From assembly GCF_002240355.1 (NCBI RefSeq), contig NZ_CP016353.1:3646501-3710500 (forward strand): a stretch of DNA of 64,000 nt. Direction: 5' to 3'. Position 1 is the first letter of the stretch; the number at the start of each line of letters is the position of its first letter. Position numbers and translations under genes: made by a program. Shown here one piece after another: positions 1 to 11,001 of the stretch. This DNA is from Prauserella marina. GTDB lineage: Bacteria > Actinomycetota > Actinomycetes > Mycobacteriales > Pseudonocardiaceae. Under the pieces are notes generated by a model. It ran no database searches. It was not told the origin of the DNA and saw only the letters and a program-made list of their open reading frames with translations.

Positions 1-977
1 AGCACGACGCCCGGTGCCCCGACGACGATGAAAAGGCCCACGTACACGCCGAGCGCGACGGTGAGCGCCGGGCCGTTCCAGATCACGAACGAGATGATCG
101 CGAAAGCCAGCACTCCCCAGCCGAACAGCGCACCGGGAACGAGCCGCCTGCCGAGCACGGCCAGCACCGCACCGGCGGCGAGCCCGCCGATGGCTTGGAC
201 CCCGCGCAGCAAGCCGACCTCGGCCTCCCCTCCGCCGAGCGGTCCGGTGACGAACAGGACGAACAGCAGCAGGAACATGCCCTGCGCGCAGGAGATGAGC
301 ACGATCACGACGCCGGTCACGCGCAGCCGGGTGTCGCGGATGAACTCACCAAGGCCCTCCAGCCACGACCGCAGTGCCCCTGTCCGCTCGCCCGGCTCGG
401 TCGCCGGAACGAGGTGCGGGAACGGTGCGACGAGCAACGCCACGGCGCAGCCGGTCGTGACGAGGTAGGCCGCCACGACCGACGACAGGCCACCCGTCGC
501 GAGCACGACTCCGCCGAGCCACGCTCCGGCCAGCCTGGCGAGCGTGGCGTTGAGCCCGATCAGGGCGTTCGCCGTGGTCACGTCGGCGGCACCGACGAGG
601 CTGGGTACGAGCGCGTTGCGGGCGGGCTCGATCACCGACGCGATCGCGGCCTGTGCACCCATCACGACGTACAGCAGCACCAGCGCGCCGTTCGTACCGA
701 GCGCGAGCAACGGCAGCGCCGCCGCGCACTGGCCCGCGCACGCGCACAACAGGACCAGCCTGCGGTCGAACCGGTCGGCGAGCACTCCGGCGACCGGGCT
801 GAGCAGGACCGCGGGCAGCAGACCGAGCACCATCGTCGCCGCCGTCGAGGCCGCCGATCCGGTCAGCGCGTACACCTGTAGCGGGAGCGCGACCTGCAAA
901 ATCCACTCACCGACCTCGGAGAAGAAGGTCGCCGACCACAGCCTGGCGAAGTCCCGTTGCCCCAGCGGAGTTCTCAT
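1..977 (-). CDS. MFS transporter, 3' end cut by the window edge
   Basis: Major facilitator superfamily permease, probably an exporter, in the cytoplasmic membrane. The frame is open from an ATG at 977 down to base 1, about 325 codons, so the C-terminus lies outside the window. The translation is a run of hydrophobic helices. A motif-A-like loop (GVLADRFDRR) follows the second helix, as in drug-efflux-type MFS proteins. Its ATG overlaps the TGA of the upstream ArsR-type gene (ATGA), so the two are probably translationally coupled and the regulator likely controls this transporter. The substrate cannot be read from the sequence. Confidence 0.85.
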   Translation of the reverse strand, partial: MRTPLGQRDFARLWSATFFSEVGEWILQVALPLQVYALTGSAASTAATMVLGLLPAVLLSPVAGVLADRFDRRLVLLCACAGQCAAALPLLALGTNGALVLLYVVMGAQAAIASVIEPARNALVPSLVGAADVTTANALIGLNATLARLAGAWLGGVVLATGGLSSVVAAYLVTTGCAVALLVAPFPHLVPATEPGERTGALRSWLEGLGEFIRDTRLRVTGVVIVLISCAQGMFLLLFVLFVTGPLGGGEAEVGLLRGVQAIGGLAAGAVLAVLGRRLVPGALFGWGVLAFAIISFVIWNGPALTVALGVYVGLFIVVGAPGVV

Positions 978-1561
978 GCGCTGGGCGTTCCGTCGGCGTC
1001 GAATCTCAGGAACGCCCTGAGGCCGAGGTAGACCGGCCGCGCGTCGTCGGGCACCTCGGTGCGCACGGTGCTGACATACGGCCGGATCAGCGCGTCGACC
1101 TGTTCGATGAGGCCGGTGAGTTCCTCGGCCGTGAGACGCAGGCCGTAGCGGTTGACGGCCATCGCGTCGCGCCACGGCTCCGGCACGGTCTCCAGCGCGT
1201 CGAGCGCCCGCCGTGTGAGCGTCTGTTCCTCGGTGAGGTTCGCGCCGAGCATGCCCAGGTGGGCCGTGTGGCTCGCCGAGCCGGGATCGACGGCGCCGAA
1301 GTCGAGCCCGACCTGACTGGCGCGCCACGGCCGTTCCCTCGCGTTGTCCCCTTCCACGCGCTCGACGAGCCCGAACTCGGCGAGCTGGCGCAGATGCCAG
1401 CTGCAATTGGAGGCCGTCGCGCCGACGGCCTCCGCGCACTGGGTCGCGGTGCGCGGGCCTGCCGACATCAGGTAGCCGAGTACTTCCGTGCGCAGCGGAT
1501 GAGCCAGCGCCCTCATCAGTTCGGCGTCCCTCACCCTGCGGCGTTCCGGTAGCGCGGCCAT
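974..1561 (-). CDS. ArsR-type winged-helix regulator
   Basis: DNA-binding transcriptional regulator of 195 residues. The N-terminal 90 residues form a winged helix of the ArsR/HTH_20 type (ALAHPLRTEVLGYL, then ATASNCSWHLRQLAEFGLV as recognition region). The C-terminal half is an acidic alpha-helical effector or dimer domain without an obvious metal-binding cysteine pair, so a metal sensor is not indicated. I chose ATG 1561 because GGAG lies 5 bases upstream; an open frame continues to 1615 without a ribosome site. The stop overlaps the start of the MFS gene, making a two-gene operon. A palindrome just upstream may be its own operator. Confidence 0.85.
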   Translation of the reverse strand: MAALPERRRVRDAELMRALAHPLRTEVLGYLMSAGPRTATQCAEAVGATASNCSWHLRQLAEFGLVERVEGDNARERPWRASQVGLDFGAVDPGSASHTAHLGMLGANLTEEQTLTRRALDALETVPEPWRDAMAVNRYGLRLTAEELTGLIEQVDALIRPYVSTVRTEVPDDARPVYLGLRAFLRFDADGTPSA

Positions 1562-1583
1562 GCTCACTCCAACGTGAAAGAGT

Positions 1584-1595
1584 TCTTTCGAAAGA
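1584..1595. promoter_or_regulatory. Palindrome upstream of the ArsR-type gene
   Basis: TCTTTCGAAAGA is a perfect 12-bp palindrome 23 bases upstream of the regulator start. A second overlapping repeat, GAAAG-AGTT-CTTTC, begins at 1576. AT-rich palindromes next to a winged-helix gene suggest an autoregulatory operator; this is inference. Confidence 0.45.
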
Positions 1596-1678
1596 TTCCC
1601 TTCATATTGGGCCACATGCTTCCGCTGGTCAAGGCTCCGCGATAAATCGGTGGCCCGGCGGACTGCCCCCGGTTAGGC

Positions 1679-3382
<1,704 letters not shown>

Positions 3383-3389
3383 CGGTGCA

Positions 3390-4628
3390 CTACAGGGAGA
3401 TACCCAGCAAGGCATCGACGGCGGCGGCGATCTCGGAAGGAGCGTTCCCATCGGTTCCTTCGCGCCGCAGCGCCTCGGCCGCCCACGCGTCCAGCGCGGC
3501 GAGCGCGGCCGGGGTGTCGAGATCGTCGGCGAGATGGTCGCGCACCCGCGCGATCACCTCGCCGGTGGCGGGCCCCTCGGACAGCGCCACGGCGTCCCGC
3601 CACCTGGCCAGCCTCGCCCGCGCGTCCGCCAGCAGCGAGCCGGTCCACGCCCTGTCCTCGCGGTAGTGGCCCGCGAAGAGGGCGAGCCGGATCGCGGCCG
3701 GTTCGACCCCTTCGGACCTGAGCTTGGACACGAACACGAGGTTGCCCTTGGACTTCGACATCTTCTCGCCGTCGAGGCCGATCATTCCGGCGTGCACGTA
3801 GTGCCGCGCGAAGGGATGACTTCCGGTCAGCGCCTCGGCGTGCGCCGCGCTGAACTCGTGATGCGGGAAGGCGAGGTCCGACCCACCGCCCTGGATGTCG
3901 AATCCGAGGCCGAGCCGGTTGACCGCGATCGCGCTGCACTCGATGTGCCAGCCCGGCCTGCCCGGTCCCAGGTCCGATTCCCACGAAGGCTCGCCGTCCC
4001 TCGCCGCGCGCCACAGCAGCGCGTCGAGCGGGTCCCGCTTGCCGGCACGGCCGGGATCACCGCCTCGCTCGCCGAACAGCGCGGCCATGGTCGCCTCGTC
4101 GTAGCGGGATTCGTAGCCGAACCGGCCCGTGAACGAGCGGTCGAAGTACACGTCGGGGTACTCGGGATCGTCGACCCGGTAGGCGGCGCCCTCGGCCAGC
4201 AGCTTGCCGATCACCTCGACGATCTCCGGAATGGTCTCGACCGCGCCGACGTAGTCGCGTGGCGGCAGCAGCCGCAGCGCCTCCATGTCCTCACGGAACA
4301 ACGCGGTCTCGCGCATCCCGAGCACGACCCAGTCGTCCTGGTCGCGCTCGGCGCGTTCCAGCAACGGGTCGTCGATGTCGGTGACGTTCTGCACGTAGTG
4401 CACGTCGTGGCCCGCGTCGAGCCACTGCCGGTACACCAGGTCGAAGGCGAGGTAGGTCGCGGCATGCCCGAGGTGGGTGGCGTCGTAGGGCGTGATGCCG
4501 CAGACATACATCCTGGCGACCTTGCCAGGCGAGGTCGGCCTGACCTGACCGGCAGCGGTGTCGTACAGCCGCAGGGGCCGTGGTGTTCCAGGGATACGGG
4601 GCACGGCTACCGATGACCAAGTCTGCAT
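3390..4628 (-). CDS. mshC: Cysteine--glucosaminyl-inositol ligase (mycothiol synthesis)
   Basis: ATP-dependent ligase joining L-cysteine to GlcN-inositol, the penultimate step of mycothiol synthesis, in the cytosol. The 412-residue length is the family norm. It resembles class I cysteinyl-tRNA synthetase: [15 protein letters not shown] holds the zinc-binding Cys and HIGH-like motif, and KMSKSKGN is the KMSKS loop. The start MQTWS matches the MQSWS-type start of MshC. It lies 9 bases downstream of a TetR gene on the same strand, so the two may share a transcript. Its presence marks the host as a mycothiol-producing actinobacterium. Confidence 0.95.
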   Translation of the reverse strand: MQTWSSVAVPRIPGTPRPLRLYDTAAGQVRPTSPGKVARMYVCGITPYDATHLGHAATYLAFDLVYRQWLDAGHDVHYVQNVTDIDDPLLERAERDQDDWVVLGMRETALFREDMEALRLLPPRDYVGAVETIPEIVEVIGKLLAEGAAYRVDDPEYPDVYFDRSFTGRFGYESRYDEATMAALFGERGGDPGRAGKRDPLDALLWRAARDGEPSWESDLGPGRPGWHIECSAIAVNRLGLGFDIQGGGSDLAFPHHEFSAAHAEALTGSHPFARHYVHAGMIGLDGEKMSKSKGNLVFVSKLRSEGVEPAAIRLALFAGHYREDRAWTGSLLADARARLARWRDAVALSEGPATGEVIARVRDHLADDLDTPAALAALDAWAAEALRREGTDGNAPSEIAAAVDALLGISL

Positions 4629-4637
4629 ATCTCAACC

Positions 4638-5249
4638 CTAAGCCGGATCTCCCCCTGTCTTCCCGGCTGGTGGGAACGAGACCGACCACATGGACATCAG
4701 CCCCGCCATCAGTTCCTCTGCCGTCGGCGCGTCCTCGCTGTCCAGCAGCCATTGCACGGAAAGCCCGTCGCACACGGCTATGACGAAACTCGCCACGGCC
4801 CTGCATCGGGGATCCTCGGCCGACGTGCCGTCGCCGAGCGATTCCGCGACGAGCGCGGAAACCCTGCTCCGGCACGCGCGGTACTGCCCGGCGAATTGTT
4901 CCCGCAGGACCGGTGTCCGCTCAGCCTGCGCGAGCGCCTCAAGGTAGGACAGCAGCAGTTTGCGTTTCCTGGTGAGGCTGCCCAGCAGCGCGGCCCAGGT
5001 CACGTGCCCCCGCTCGACGGGGGAAGCGGTGGGATCGGCCATCGCCAGTTCGGCCAGCTGCTGGGTCCACTCCTCGAACACCTCGCCGATCGCGGCGTTG
5101 AGCAGGCCGGCCTTCGAGCCGAAGTGGTAGCCGATCGAGGCGAGATTGGTGCCGGACACCGCGACGAGGTCGCGCGTGGTGATGTGCGCGTATCCCTTCT
5201 CCTCCAGCAAGTGCCGCGCCGCGGCGAGGAGATCGTCCCGGTGACTCAC
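4638..5249 (-). CDS. TetR-family regulator
   Basis: Transcriptional repressor of 203 residues with an N-terminal TetR helix-turn-helix (ITTRDLVAVSGTNLASIGYHFGSKAGLL) and an unconserved ligand domain. GTG 5249 is the most upstream start in frame; the ribosome site is weak. It is divergent from the P450 gene, and a strong palindrome lies between them, so the P450 is its probable target. The arrangement recalls Rv0135c next to cyp138 in M. tuberculosis. It is also only 9 bases upstream of mshC, so mycothiol ligase may be read from the same transcript. Confidence 0.88.
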   Translation of the reverse strand: MSHRDDLLAAARHLLEEKGYAHITTRDLVAVSGTNLASIGYHFGSKAGLLNAAIGEVFEEWTQQLAELAMADPTASPVERGHVTWAALLGSLTRKRKLLLSYLEALAQAERTPVLREQFAGQYRACRSRVSALVAESLGDGTSAEDPRCRAVASFVIAVCDGLSVQWLLDSEDAPTAEELMAGLMSMWSVSFPPAGKTGGDPA

Positions 5250-5288
5250 CCGCTCAGCCTACCGGCCAGATCGTCAGGCTGGACACAC

Positions 5289-5310
5289 GATCTATACGGG
5301 CGTATAAATC
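5289..5310. promoter_or_regulatory. TetR operator between regulator and P450
   Basis: TATACG-GG-CGTATA (5293-5306) is a perfect inverted repeat. The arms extend to GATCTATACG and CGTATAAATC with one mismatch, giving 22 bp. It sits about 30 bases before the P450 start and 40 bases from the TetR start. This is the usual place for an operator controlling both genes. Confidence 0.7.
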
Positions 5311-5341
5311 GGGCGGGTCGTCGTCACGCGAAGGAGCGCCC

Positions 5342-6715
5342 ATGCCCACATCGCATCCGCACTCCCCCGCCTCACCTACCCGGCCTCCGGATTCCCCGGC
5401 CCCCGTGACGACGCGACCGCTGCCTGGCCCCCGGCTTCCGCTCGCGGTACAGACCATGTTGTTCGGCAGCCTGCGGCATCGCTGGCTGCCCTGGCTGCGG
5501 CGCCGCCACGGCGACGTCATCGCCTTGCGGATCTATCCCGAACGTTCCGTCGTGCAGCTCGCCGACCTCGACCACATCCGCACCGTCTTCGGCGGCTCGC
5601 CCGAGCTGTTCCACGCGGGCGAGGGCAACGTGATCCTCAAGCCCGCCATGGGCGAGCATTCGGTACTGCTCACCGACGAGAACGTCCACAAGAGGGCCCG
5701 CAAGCTGCTCATGCCCGCGTTCAACGGGGCCGCGCTGCGCGGCTACCGCGGCATGATCGAGGAGCTGACGGAGCGGGAAGTCGGCCGCTGGCCGCGCGGC
5801 GTCGCGTTCTCCTCGCACCAGCGCATGCAGGCACTGACGCTGGAGATCATCCTGCGCGTGGTGTTCGGCGTCTCCGAGGGACCACGGCTCACCGAACTGC
5901 GGACGCTGCTGCGGCGCATCGTCGACGTCGGCCCTGTCGACCTGCTCGGCTGGCACAACCCGGGCCTGCAACGGTTCGGGCCGTGGCGCCGGTACGCCCT
6001 CACCCAGCGCAGGGTCGACGCGCTGCTGTACGCCGAGATCGCCGACCGGCGCGCGGCAGGCGACCTCACCGGGCGCGACGACGTGCTGTCGCGGCTGCTC
6101 ACGGTGCCCCCGGCCGAGCCGGGCACCGATTCGGCGGGTCTGTCCGACGCCGAACTCAGGGACCAGCTCATCACCCTGCTGCTCGCGGGGCACGAGACCA
6201 CCGCGACCGCGCTGGCGTGGGCTTTCCACGAACTGGCCCGCGATCCGGCGACCCTGCGCGCGGCGACGCGGGCGGCCGACGACGGCGACGAGGGCTACCT
6301 CGAAGCCGTCGCCAAGGAATCGATGCGCCTGCACCCGGTGATCTCCGAGGTGGCCCGCAAACTCACCGCCGACGTCGAGATCGGCGGGTACCGCATTCCG
6401 GCGGGGCACACGGTGATGCCCTCGATCGCGATGGTCCACCACGATCCGGCTCACCACGCCGATCCGCTCGCCTTCCGCCCCGAGCGGTTCACCGGCGGTG
6501 GCCCCGCCGCCGGAACGTGGTTTCCCTTCGGCGGCGGCGTTCGCCGTTGCCTCGGCGCCGGTTTCTCGCTGCTGGAGGCCTCCGTGGTGCTGCGCGCCGT
6601 GCTGTCCCGGTACCACCTGAGCCCCGACAGGGCGCGGCCGGAACGGCCCAAGGCCCGCAACATCACCACGGTCCCCGCCCGTGGAGCCCGCGTCGTGGTG
6701 AGCGCCCGTACCTGA
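5342..6715 (+). CDS. Cytochrome P450
   Basis: Haem-thiolate monooxygenase of 457 residues, typical for a soluble bacterial P450. Visible motifs are the I-helix AGHETT (near residue 283), the K-helix ESMRLHP, and the haem loop FPFGGGVRRCLGAGF, with the cysteine ligand near residue 403. The N-terminus is proline-rich (PLPGPRLP) without a membrane anchor. GAAGGAG lies 5 bases before ATG 5342. It is divergent from a TetR gene with an operator between them. Overall sequence and context resemble mycobacterial CYP138/CYP135-like enzymes of unknown substrate. No ferredoxin gene is adjacent, so electron partners must come from elsewhere. Confidence 0.95.
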   Translation: MPTSHPHSPASPTRPPDSPAPVTTRPLPGPRLPLAVQTMLFGSLRHRWLPWLRRRHGDVIALRIYPERSVVQLADLDHIRTVFGGSPELFHAGEGNVILKPAMGEHSVLLTDENVHKRARKLLMPAFNGAALRGYRGMIEELTEREVGRWPRGVAFSSHQRMQALTLEIILRVVFGVSEGPRLTELRTLLRRIVDVGPVDLLGWHNPGLQRFGPWRRYALTQRRVDALLYAEIADRRAAGDLTGRDDVLSRLLTVPPAEPGTDSAGLSDAELRDQLITLLLAGHETTATALAWAFHELARDPATLRAATRAADDGDEGYLEAVAKESMRLHPVISEVARKLTADVEIGGYRIPAGHTVMPSIAMVHHDPAHHADPLAFRPERFTGGGPAAGTWFPFGGGVRRCLGAGFSLLEASVVLRAVLSRYHLSPDRARPERPKARNITTVPARGARVVVSART

Positions 6716-6721
6716 GCGTCG

Positions 6722-8695
6722 CTATCGCCTTCTGCTCCGGAGGTAGTCGCCGACGACGGCGGCGCCGAGGCCATCCAGGCCGGGGGCGACGACCCTGCCG
6801 TTCCCCCTTCTGGCCAGCAGGTCGAGGAATTCCGCGAGCCTGGGGTCGTCACCGAGCCGGAACACGGTCAGCGCGGTGCCCAGCTTCGCCAGCCTGTCCA
6901 CTTCGGACAGAGTTTTGACCAGGGTGCGTTCCGTCGGCGGATAGTCGAACTCGGCGGCACCGTCGGATTCCAGATGCGCGGTCGGCTCGCCGTCGGTCAC
7001 CATCAGCACCACCGGCTGCGCGTCGGGATTGCGGCGAATATGCCGCCCCGCCAGCAACAGCGCGTGGTGTGCGTTGGTGCCTTGTTCCCACACGCCGTCG
7101 AGACCGACCAGCTCGGCCAGCTCGACCTCGCGCGCGTAGCGGCCGAAGGTGATGAGCCGCAACGCGTCACCCCTGAACCTGGTGGCGATGAGCTGGTGCA
7201 GGGCCAGCGCCGTCCTTTTCATGGGCAGCCACCGTCCCTCCTGCACCATCGACCACGACGTGTCGACGCACAGCGCGACGGCGGCCCTGGCCCGGTGCTC
7301 GGTTTCCACTACCTCCACATCGGACACGTCGAGCCGGACGGCAGCCGTCTCGCGTGCCGGGTCCATGGCGGTGCGCAGCACGGCGTTGCGCACCGTCCTG
7401 GACACCGCCCACGGCTGGGTGTCACCGAAGCGCCAGGCCCGCGTACCGCCGGTCGGCTCGCCAGCGGCGCCCGCCGAGGACACGTCCCGCTCACCGGGGC
7501 GGCCCCGCAGCGTCCGCACCACGTCGGCGAGCGCGGTCTCCCCCAGCTTGCGCAGTGCCTTCGGCGCGAGGCGCAACGAACCGTCCGGCGCGCGCTCGAA
7601 CAATCCCTGCGCACGCAGTTGCTGCTCCAGTTCGGTGAGCCTGCGCGCGTCGACACCGGATTCCTCGCCGGTCTGGCGTTCGAGCGCTTCGAGGTCGATG
7701 TCTTCGAGGCGCGCACCGGGATAGCTCTGCGACAGTTGCTCGGCGAGCGCGTCGAGTTCGGCGAGGTCGGTCATCGCCCGCACCCCCTCACCGAGGCCGA
7801 GCGGATCGTCACCTCGGAACCTCGCCGCCGACGTCCAGTCCTCACCAGGGCGCAGCCCGCGCAACTGGGAATCCAAAGTAGACAGTTGATCGGCGATGCG
7901 CGGGTCACCGAAGGCCTGCTGGGACAGCTGCGCCAGCTCGGCTCTCTGTTCGGGGGTCATCGAGTTGAGCATGCGCGCGGCCGCGGCCGACCTGGCGGCG
8001 AGCACGTCGATGAGTTCTTCGACGGTGGCGGGGTTCTCCGGGAAGAACTCGCCGTGCCTGCGCATGAACTCGGCGAAGCGCTCCTCGATGTCGGCGAAGC
8101 CTTGTGCATGCGCCGACAGCAGCGCGTTGAGGTCGCCCAGCATCTGGTTGACCCGCTCGATGTCCTCCGGCGTGGTCGAGCGCAAGGCGTCCTTCATGCC
8201 CTCGAACCGGGATTCGAGCAGCTCCTTGCCGAGCAGTTCCCTGATGCGCTCGTAGTTACGCCGCCCGGTCTCGGACGTCCAGGGGTAGTCGGCGAGTTCG
8301 CGCACGGCCGCCGCCGTACCGGAGGGAAGAGCATCCAGCATCGCCTCGCGGAACCGCGCCTCGTCGGCCGGGTCGGGGAACAACGCCCCGCGTTCGGCCT
8401 CCAGTGCCTCGTCGAGCAGCGCCCGCACCTGCTGGAGGGTGCCGTCGAGATTGTGCCTTCGCTGGATTTCCGACCTGCGCTGCCACACGCGCCTGCTCAG
8501 CTCGTCAAGTCCGGCCGTGCGCGGCGTTCCCCTCCGCAGCAGCTCCTCAAGCGCCGACCTCGGCGACGAGCCTCCCATCACGTCGCGGCCGATCTCCTCG
8601 ACCGCGTCCCTGAGATCGAACGGCGGCGCGAGCGGATCGGGGCCGCCGTGGTACGGCCCGTACGCGTAGCCTTCCGGCTCGGCTGGCGAGGTCAT
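6722..8695 (-). CDS. VWA-domain protein, partner of AAA ATPase
   Basis: 657-residue protein with a long charged alpha-helical N-terminal region and a C-terminal von Willebrand A domain. The MIDAS motif is DTSWS near residue 477. The preceding basic region and the VWA fold resemble magnesium-chelatase subunit D-like proteins. It directly follows a MoxR/ChlI-type AAA gene (2 bases between), as in the Rv0958-Rv0959 pair of M. tuberculosis. Such pairs act as ATP-driven chaperones or metal-insertion machines; the client is unknown. It converges on the P450 gene with 6 bases between stops. Confidence 0.88.
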   Translation of the reverse strand: MTSPAEPEGYAYGPYHGGPDPLAPPFDLRDAVEEIGRDVMGGSSPRSALEELLRRGTPRTAGLDELSRRVWQRRSEIQRRHNLDGTLQQVRALLDEALEAERGALFPDPADEARFREAMLDALPSGTAAAVRELADYPWTSETGRRNYERIRELLGKELLESRFEGMKDALRSTTPEDIERVNQMLGDLNALLSAHAQGFADIEERFAEFMRRHGEFFPENPATVEELIDVLAARSAAAARMLNSMTPEQRAELAQLSQQAFGDPRIADQLSTLDSQLRGLRPGEDWTSAARFRGDDPLGLGEGVRAMTDLAELDALAEQLSQSYPGARLEDIDLEALERQTGEESGVDARRLTELEQQLRAQGLFERAPDGSLRLAPKALRKLGETALADVVRTLRGRPGERDVSSAGAAGEPTGGTRAWRFGDTQPWAVSRTVRNAVLRTAMDPARETAAVRLDVSDVEVVETEHRARAAVALCVDTSWSMVQEGRWLPMKRTALALHQLIATRFRGDALRLITFGRYAREVELAELVGLDGVWEQGTNAHHALLLAGRHIRRNPDAQPVVLMVTDGEPTAHLESDGAAEFDYPPTERTLVKTLSEVDRLAKLGTALTVFRLGDDPRLAEFLDLLARRGNGRVVAPGLDGLGAAVVGDYLRSRRR

Positions 8696-8697
8696 GG

Positions 8698-10098
8698 CTA
8701 CGGTCCGTACACCGTCGTGCTGCCGTCGGCGTCCTTGGCGAGCTGACGGGACAGGTACAGCGATTCCAGTGCCAGCTCCACCGCGGCGGCGATCCGGCCG
8801 GGCGGGTCGTCGGCAGAAACACCAGCACGCTGGGCCACCTCGTGCAGCACGGGAAGCTCGGGCAGCGCCGAGAGCACCGCGGCGCCGGTGACCCGCTCGC
8901 CCGTGGCGACGAGATGCCCGTCGGCGACCGCCTCGGCCAGCGGACGCAGGTTCAGCCCGGCGAACCGGTCGCGTGCCGTCTCGGCGATCGCGCGGCGCAG
9001 CAGGTGCACCAGATGCTCGGTTTCCCTTCCCTCCTCGCCGGGTTCGAACTCGATCTTGCCGCGCAGCACGGAGGGGACGGCGTCGAGATCGACCGGCCGT
9101 GCGATCGCCGGCCGCTCCCCCGTCAGCGCGGAACGGCGCAACGCCGCCGCGGCAACGGTTTCCGCCGCGGCGACGGCGAACCGCGCCGACACACCGGAAC
9201 GCTGGTCGACGACGGAGGACTCGCGCAGGTTGCGCACGAACCGGGCAAGTACCTCCAGCAGCGGATCGTTCACCTCGGCCACCAGATCCGCCTCCTGCCG
9301 GACGACGCCGACCTCGGCGTCGAGCTCCAGCGGGTAGTGCGTGCGGATCTCGGCGCCGAACCGGTCCTTGAGCGGGGTGATGATGCGGCCCCTGTTGGTG
9401 TAGTCCTCGGGGTTGGCCGTCGCGACGAGCAGCACGTCGAGCGGCAGCCGCAGGGTGTACCCGCGAACCTGGATGTCGCGTTCCTCCATGACGTTGAGCA
9501 ACGCGACCTGGATGCGCTCGGCGAGGTCGGGCAGCTCGTTGAGCGCCACGATCCCCCGGTGGGCGCGCGGAACCAGACCGAAGTGGATGGTCTCCGGATC
9601 GCCGAGGCTTCGGCCCTCCGCGACCTTGACCGGATCGACGTCGCCGATGAGGTCGCCGACCGACGTGTCGGGGGTCGCGAGTTTCTCGGTGTAGCGCCGG
9701 TCCCTGTGCAACCAGGTCACCGGAAGGTCGTCACCCAGTTCTTCGGCCCGGCGCACCGTCGCGGGCGCGATCGGCCGCAGCGGGTGTTCCGCGAGTTCGG
9801 AACCCTCGACGACCGGCGTCCACTCGTCGAGCAGACCCGCGAGGGTGCGCAGCAGTCGCGTCTTTCCCTGACCGCGCTCGCCGAGCAGCACCACGTCGTG
9901 CCCGGCCAGCAGCGCGCGCTCAAGCTGGGGAAGGACCGTGCGCGAAAAGCCCACGATGCCCGGCCACGGGTCTCTTCCTTCTCGTAGCGCGGCGAGCAGG
10001 TTGTCTTTGATCTCGGCCTTGATGCCGCGCGGCGCGTATCCCGCGGCGCGCAACTCCCCCGCCGTGCGGGGCAGGTCCTGCGGTGGAGACGAAGTCAC
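8698..10098 (-). CDS. AAA ATPase, MoxR/magnesium-chelatase ChlI type
   Basis: 466-residue AAA+ ATPase. Walker A is GERGQGKT near residue 75. The conserved sensor region reads DVLLVATANPEDY, and LNELPDL replaces the usual acidic Walker B pair (one Glu only). The N-terminal sequence (RTAGELRAAGY) is typical of Rv0958-like proteins. It starts at GTG 10098 and is followed after 2 bases by the VWA gene, so the two should be one complex. It is separate from the moxR-DUF58-VWA operon 9 kb away. A short 36-bp divergent spacer separates it from the next gene. Confidence 0.9.
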   Translation of the reverse strand: MTSSPPQDLPRTAGELRAAGYAPRGIKAEIKDNLLAALREGRDPWPGIVGFSRTVLPQLERALLAGHDVVLLGERGQGKTRLLRTLAGLLDEWTPVVEGSELAEHPLRPIAPATVRRAEELGDDLPVTWLHRDRRYTEKLATPDTSVGDLIGDVDPVKVAEGRSLGDPETIHFGLVPRAHRGIVALNELPDLAERIQVALLNVMEERDIQVRGYTLRLPLDVLLVATANPEDYTNRGRIITPLKDRFGAEIRTHYPLELDAEVGVVRQEADLVAEVNDPLLEVLARFVRNLRESSVVDQRSGVSARFAVAAAETVAAAALRRSALTGERPAIARPVDLDAVPSVLRGKIEFEPGEEGRETEHLVHLLRRAIAETARDRFAGLNLRPLAEAVADGHLVATGERVTGAAVLSALPELPVLHEVAQRAGVSADDPPGRIAAAVELALESLYLSRQLAKDADGSTTVYGP

Positions 10099-10134
10099 AC
10101 CCCGAAGTTACTCACCGTCGCACCCCGCGTCGAC

Positions 10135-10989
10135 GTGGACCAGCTCCAGGTACCCTCGATCTTCGTGTGCTGTCCCAGTGCGACCCTTGCTGTCTGGTCT
10201 TCGGCGTGGCTGCACGGAGCCGCCGCTTCCGACAACGCGCTCGACGCCTTACTCGCCTGGGGCGAGGAGCACGAGGTGGTCGCGGCCGACGAAACGGTGG
10301 CCGAGGTCTTCGATCTTCCGGTCACCGGAGCCGTGCCAACGGGCCCCGCTCAGGTGCTCACCTCGCTGCGGAAGCTGACCAGCGCACGGAGCCCCGGCGA
10401 GGCGCCTGCCGTGCGCCTCGTGCTTCCCGTTCCCGGTGACGTCAGGGGACTCGGCGGGGGCGGCGCGTTCACCGAGGCGGCGCTGCGAGCCGGCGAGGCG
10501 GTGGTGCTGTCAGGGCTGGGCCACGGCATCGTGCCGCAAGCCATCGCCGAAGGGCTGATGCGCTGGACGGTCTACCCGGTGGCCTCGGACATCGTGCCCG
10601 ACTACGTGCCGCTGCCGGAGGCCGAGCACGCGCTGACCGACGCCATCAGGGACAGCGCGGGAGCGTTGCAGGAGCTGGACATCGCCAGCGACCGGCCAGG
10701 CGTGCGCGCCGAGTTGTCGGCGACGCTGCGGTCCCGGCCGCGCCCCGACTGGCCTTCGGGAACGCCGGGCAGGGCGTTGCGGGTGTTGCAGCGGGCCGAG
10801 GAGGTCGGCGCGATCCTGCTGCTGGCCAGCGCGGACGAGCCCGGAGGGGCGCTGTCGGCTTCTGCGGCGACCCGCAGGGCTCAGGCGCTGCGCCCGCTTT
10901 CCGAGGCGATCCGCACCGCGCGCTGCGCCGCCGTCAATGAGGCGGTACGGGTGTTCGCCGACCAGACCGGGCGCTCGCAGGGCGCCTGA
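10135..10989 (+). CDS. Conserved hypothetical protein
   Basis: 284-residue soluble protein that I do not assign to a named family. It has no signal peptide, membrane span or catalytic motif that I recognise. It has alpha/beta-like segments with alanine-rich helices. The start at GTG 10135 has no clear ribosome site; GTG 10165 is an alternative. It is divergent from the AAA/VWA pair with 36 bases between, and converges on hemH with 12 bases between stops. Codon use is typical of the region, so it is very likely a real gene. Confidence 0.65.
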   Translation: MDQLQVPSIFVCCPSATLAVWSSAWLHGAAASDNALDALLAWGEEHEVVAADETVAEVFDLPVTGAVPTGPAQVLTSLRKLTSARSPGEAPAVRLVLPVPGDVRGLGGGGAFTEAALRAGEAVVLSGLGHGIVPQAIAEGLMRWTVYPVASDIVPDYVPLPEAEHALTDAIRDSAGALQELDIASDRPGVRAELSATLRSRPRPDWPSGTPGRALRVLQRAEEVGAILLLASADEPGGALSASAATRRAQALRPLSEAIRTARCAAVNEAVRVFADQTGRSQGA

Positions 10990-11001
10990 ACCAGCCCCCG
11001 G

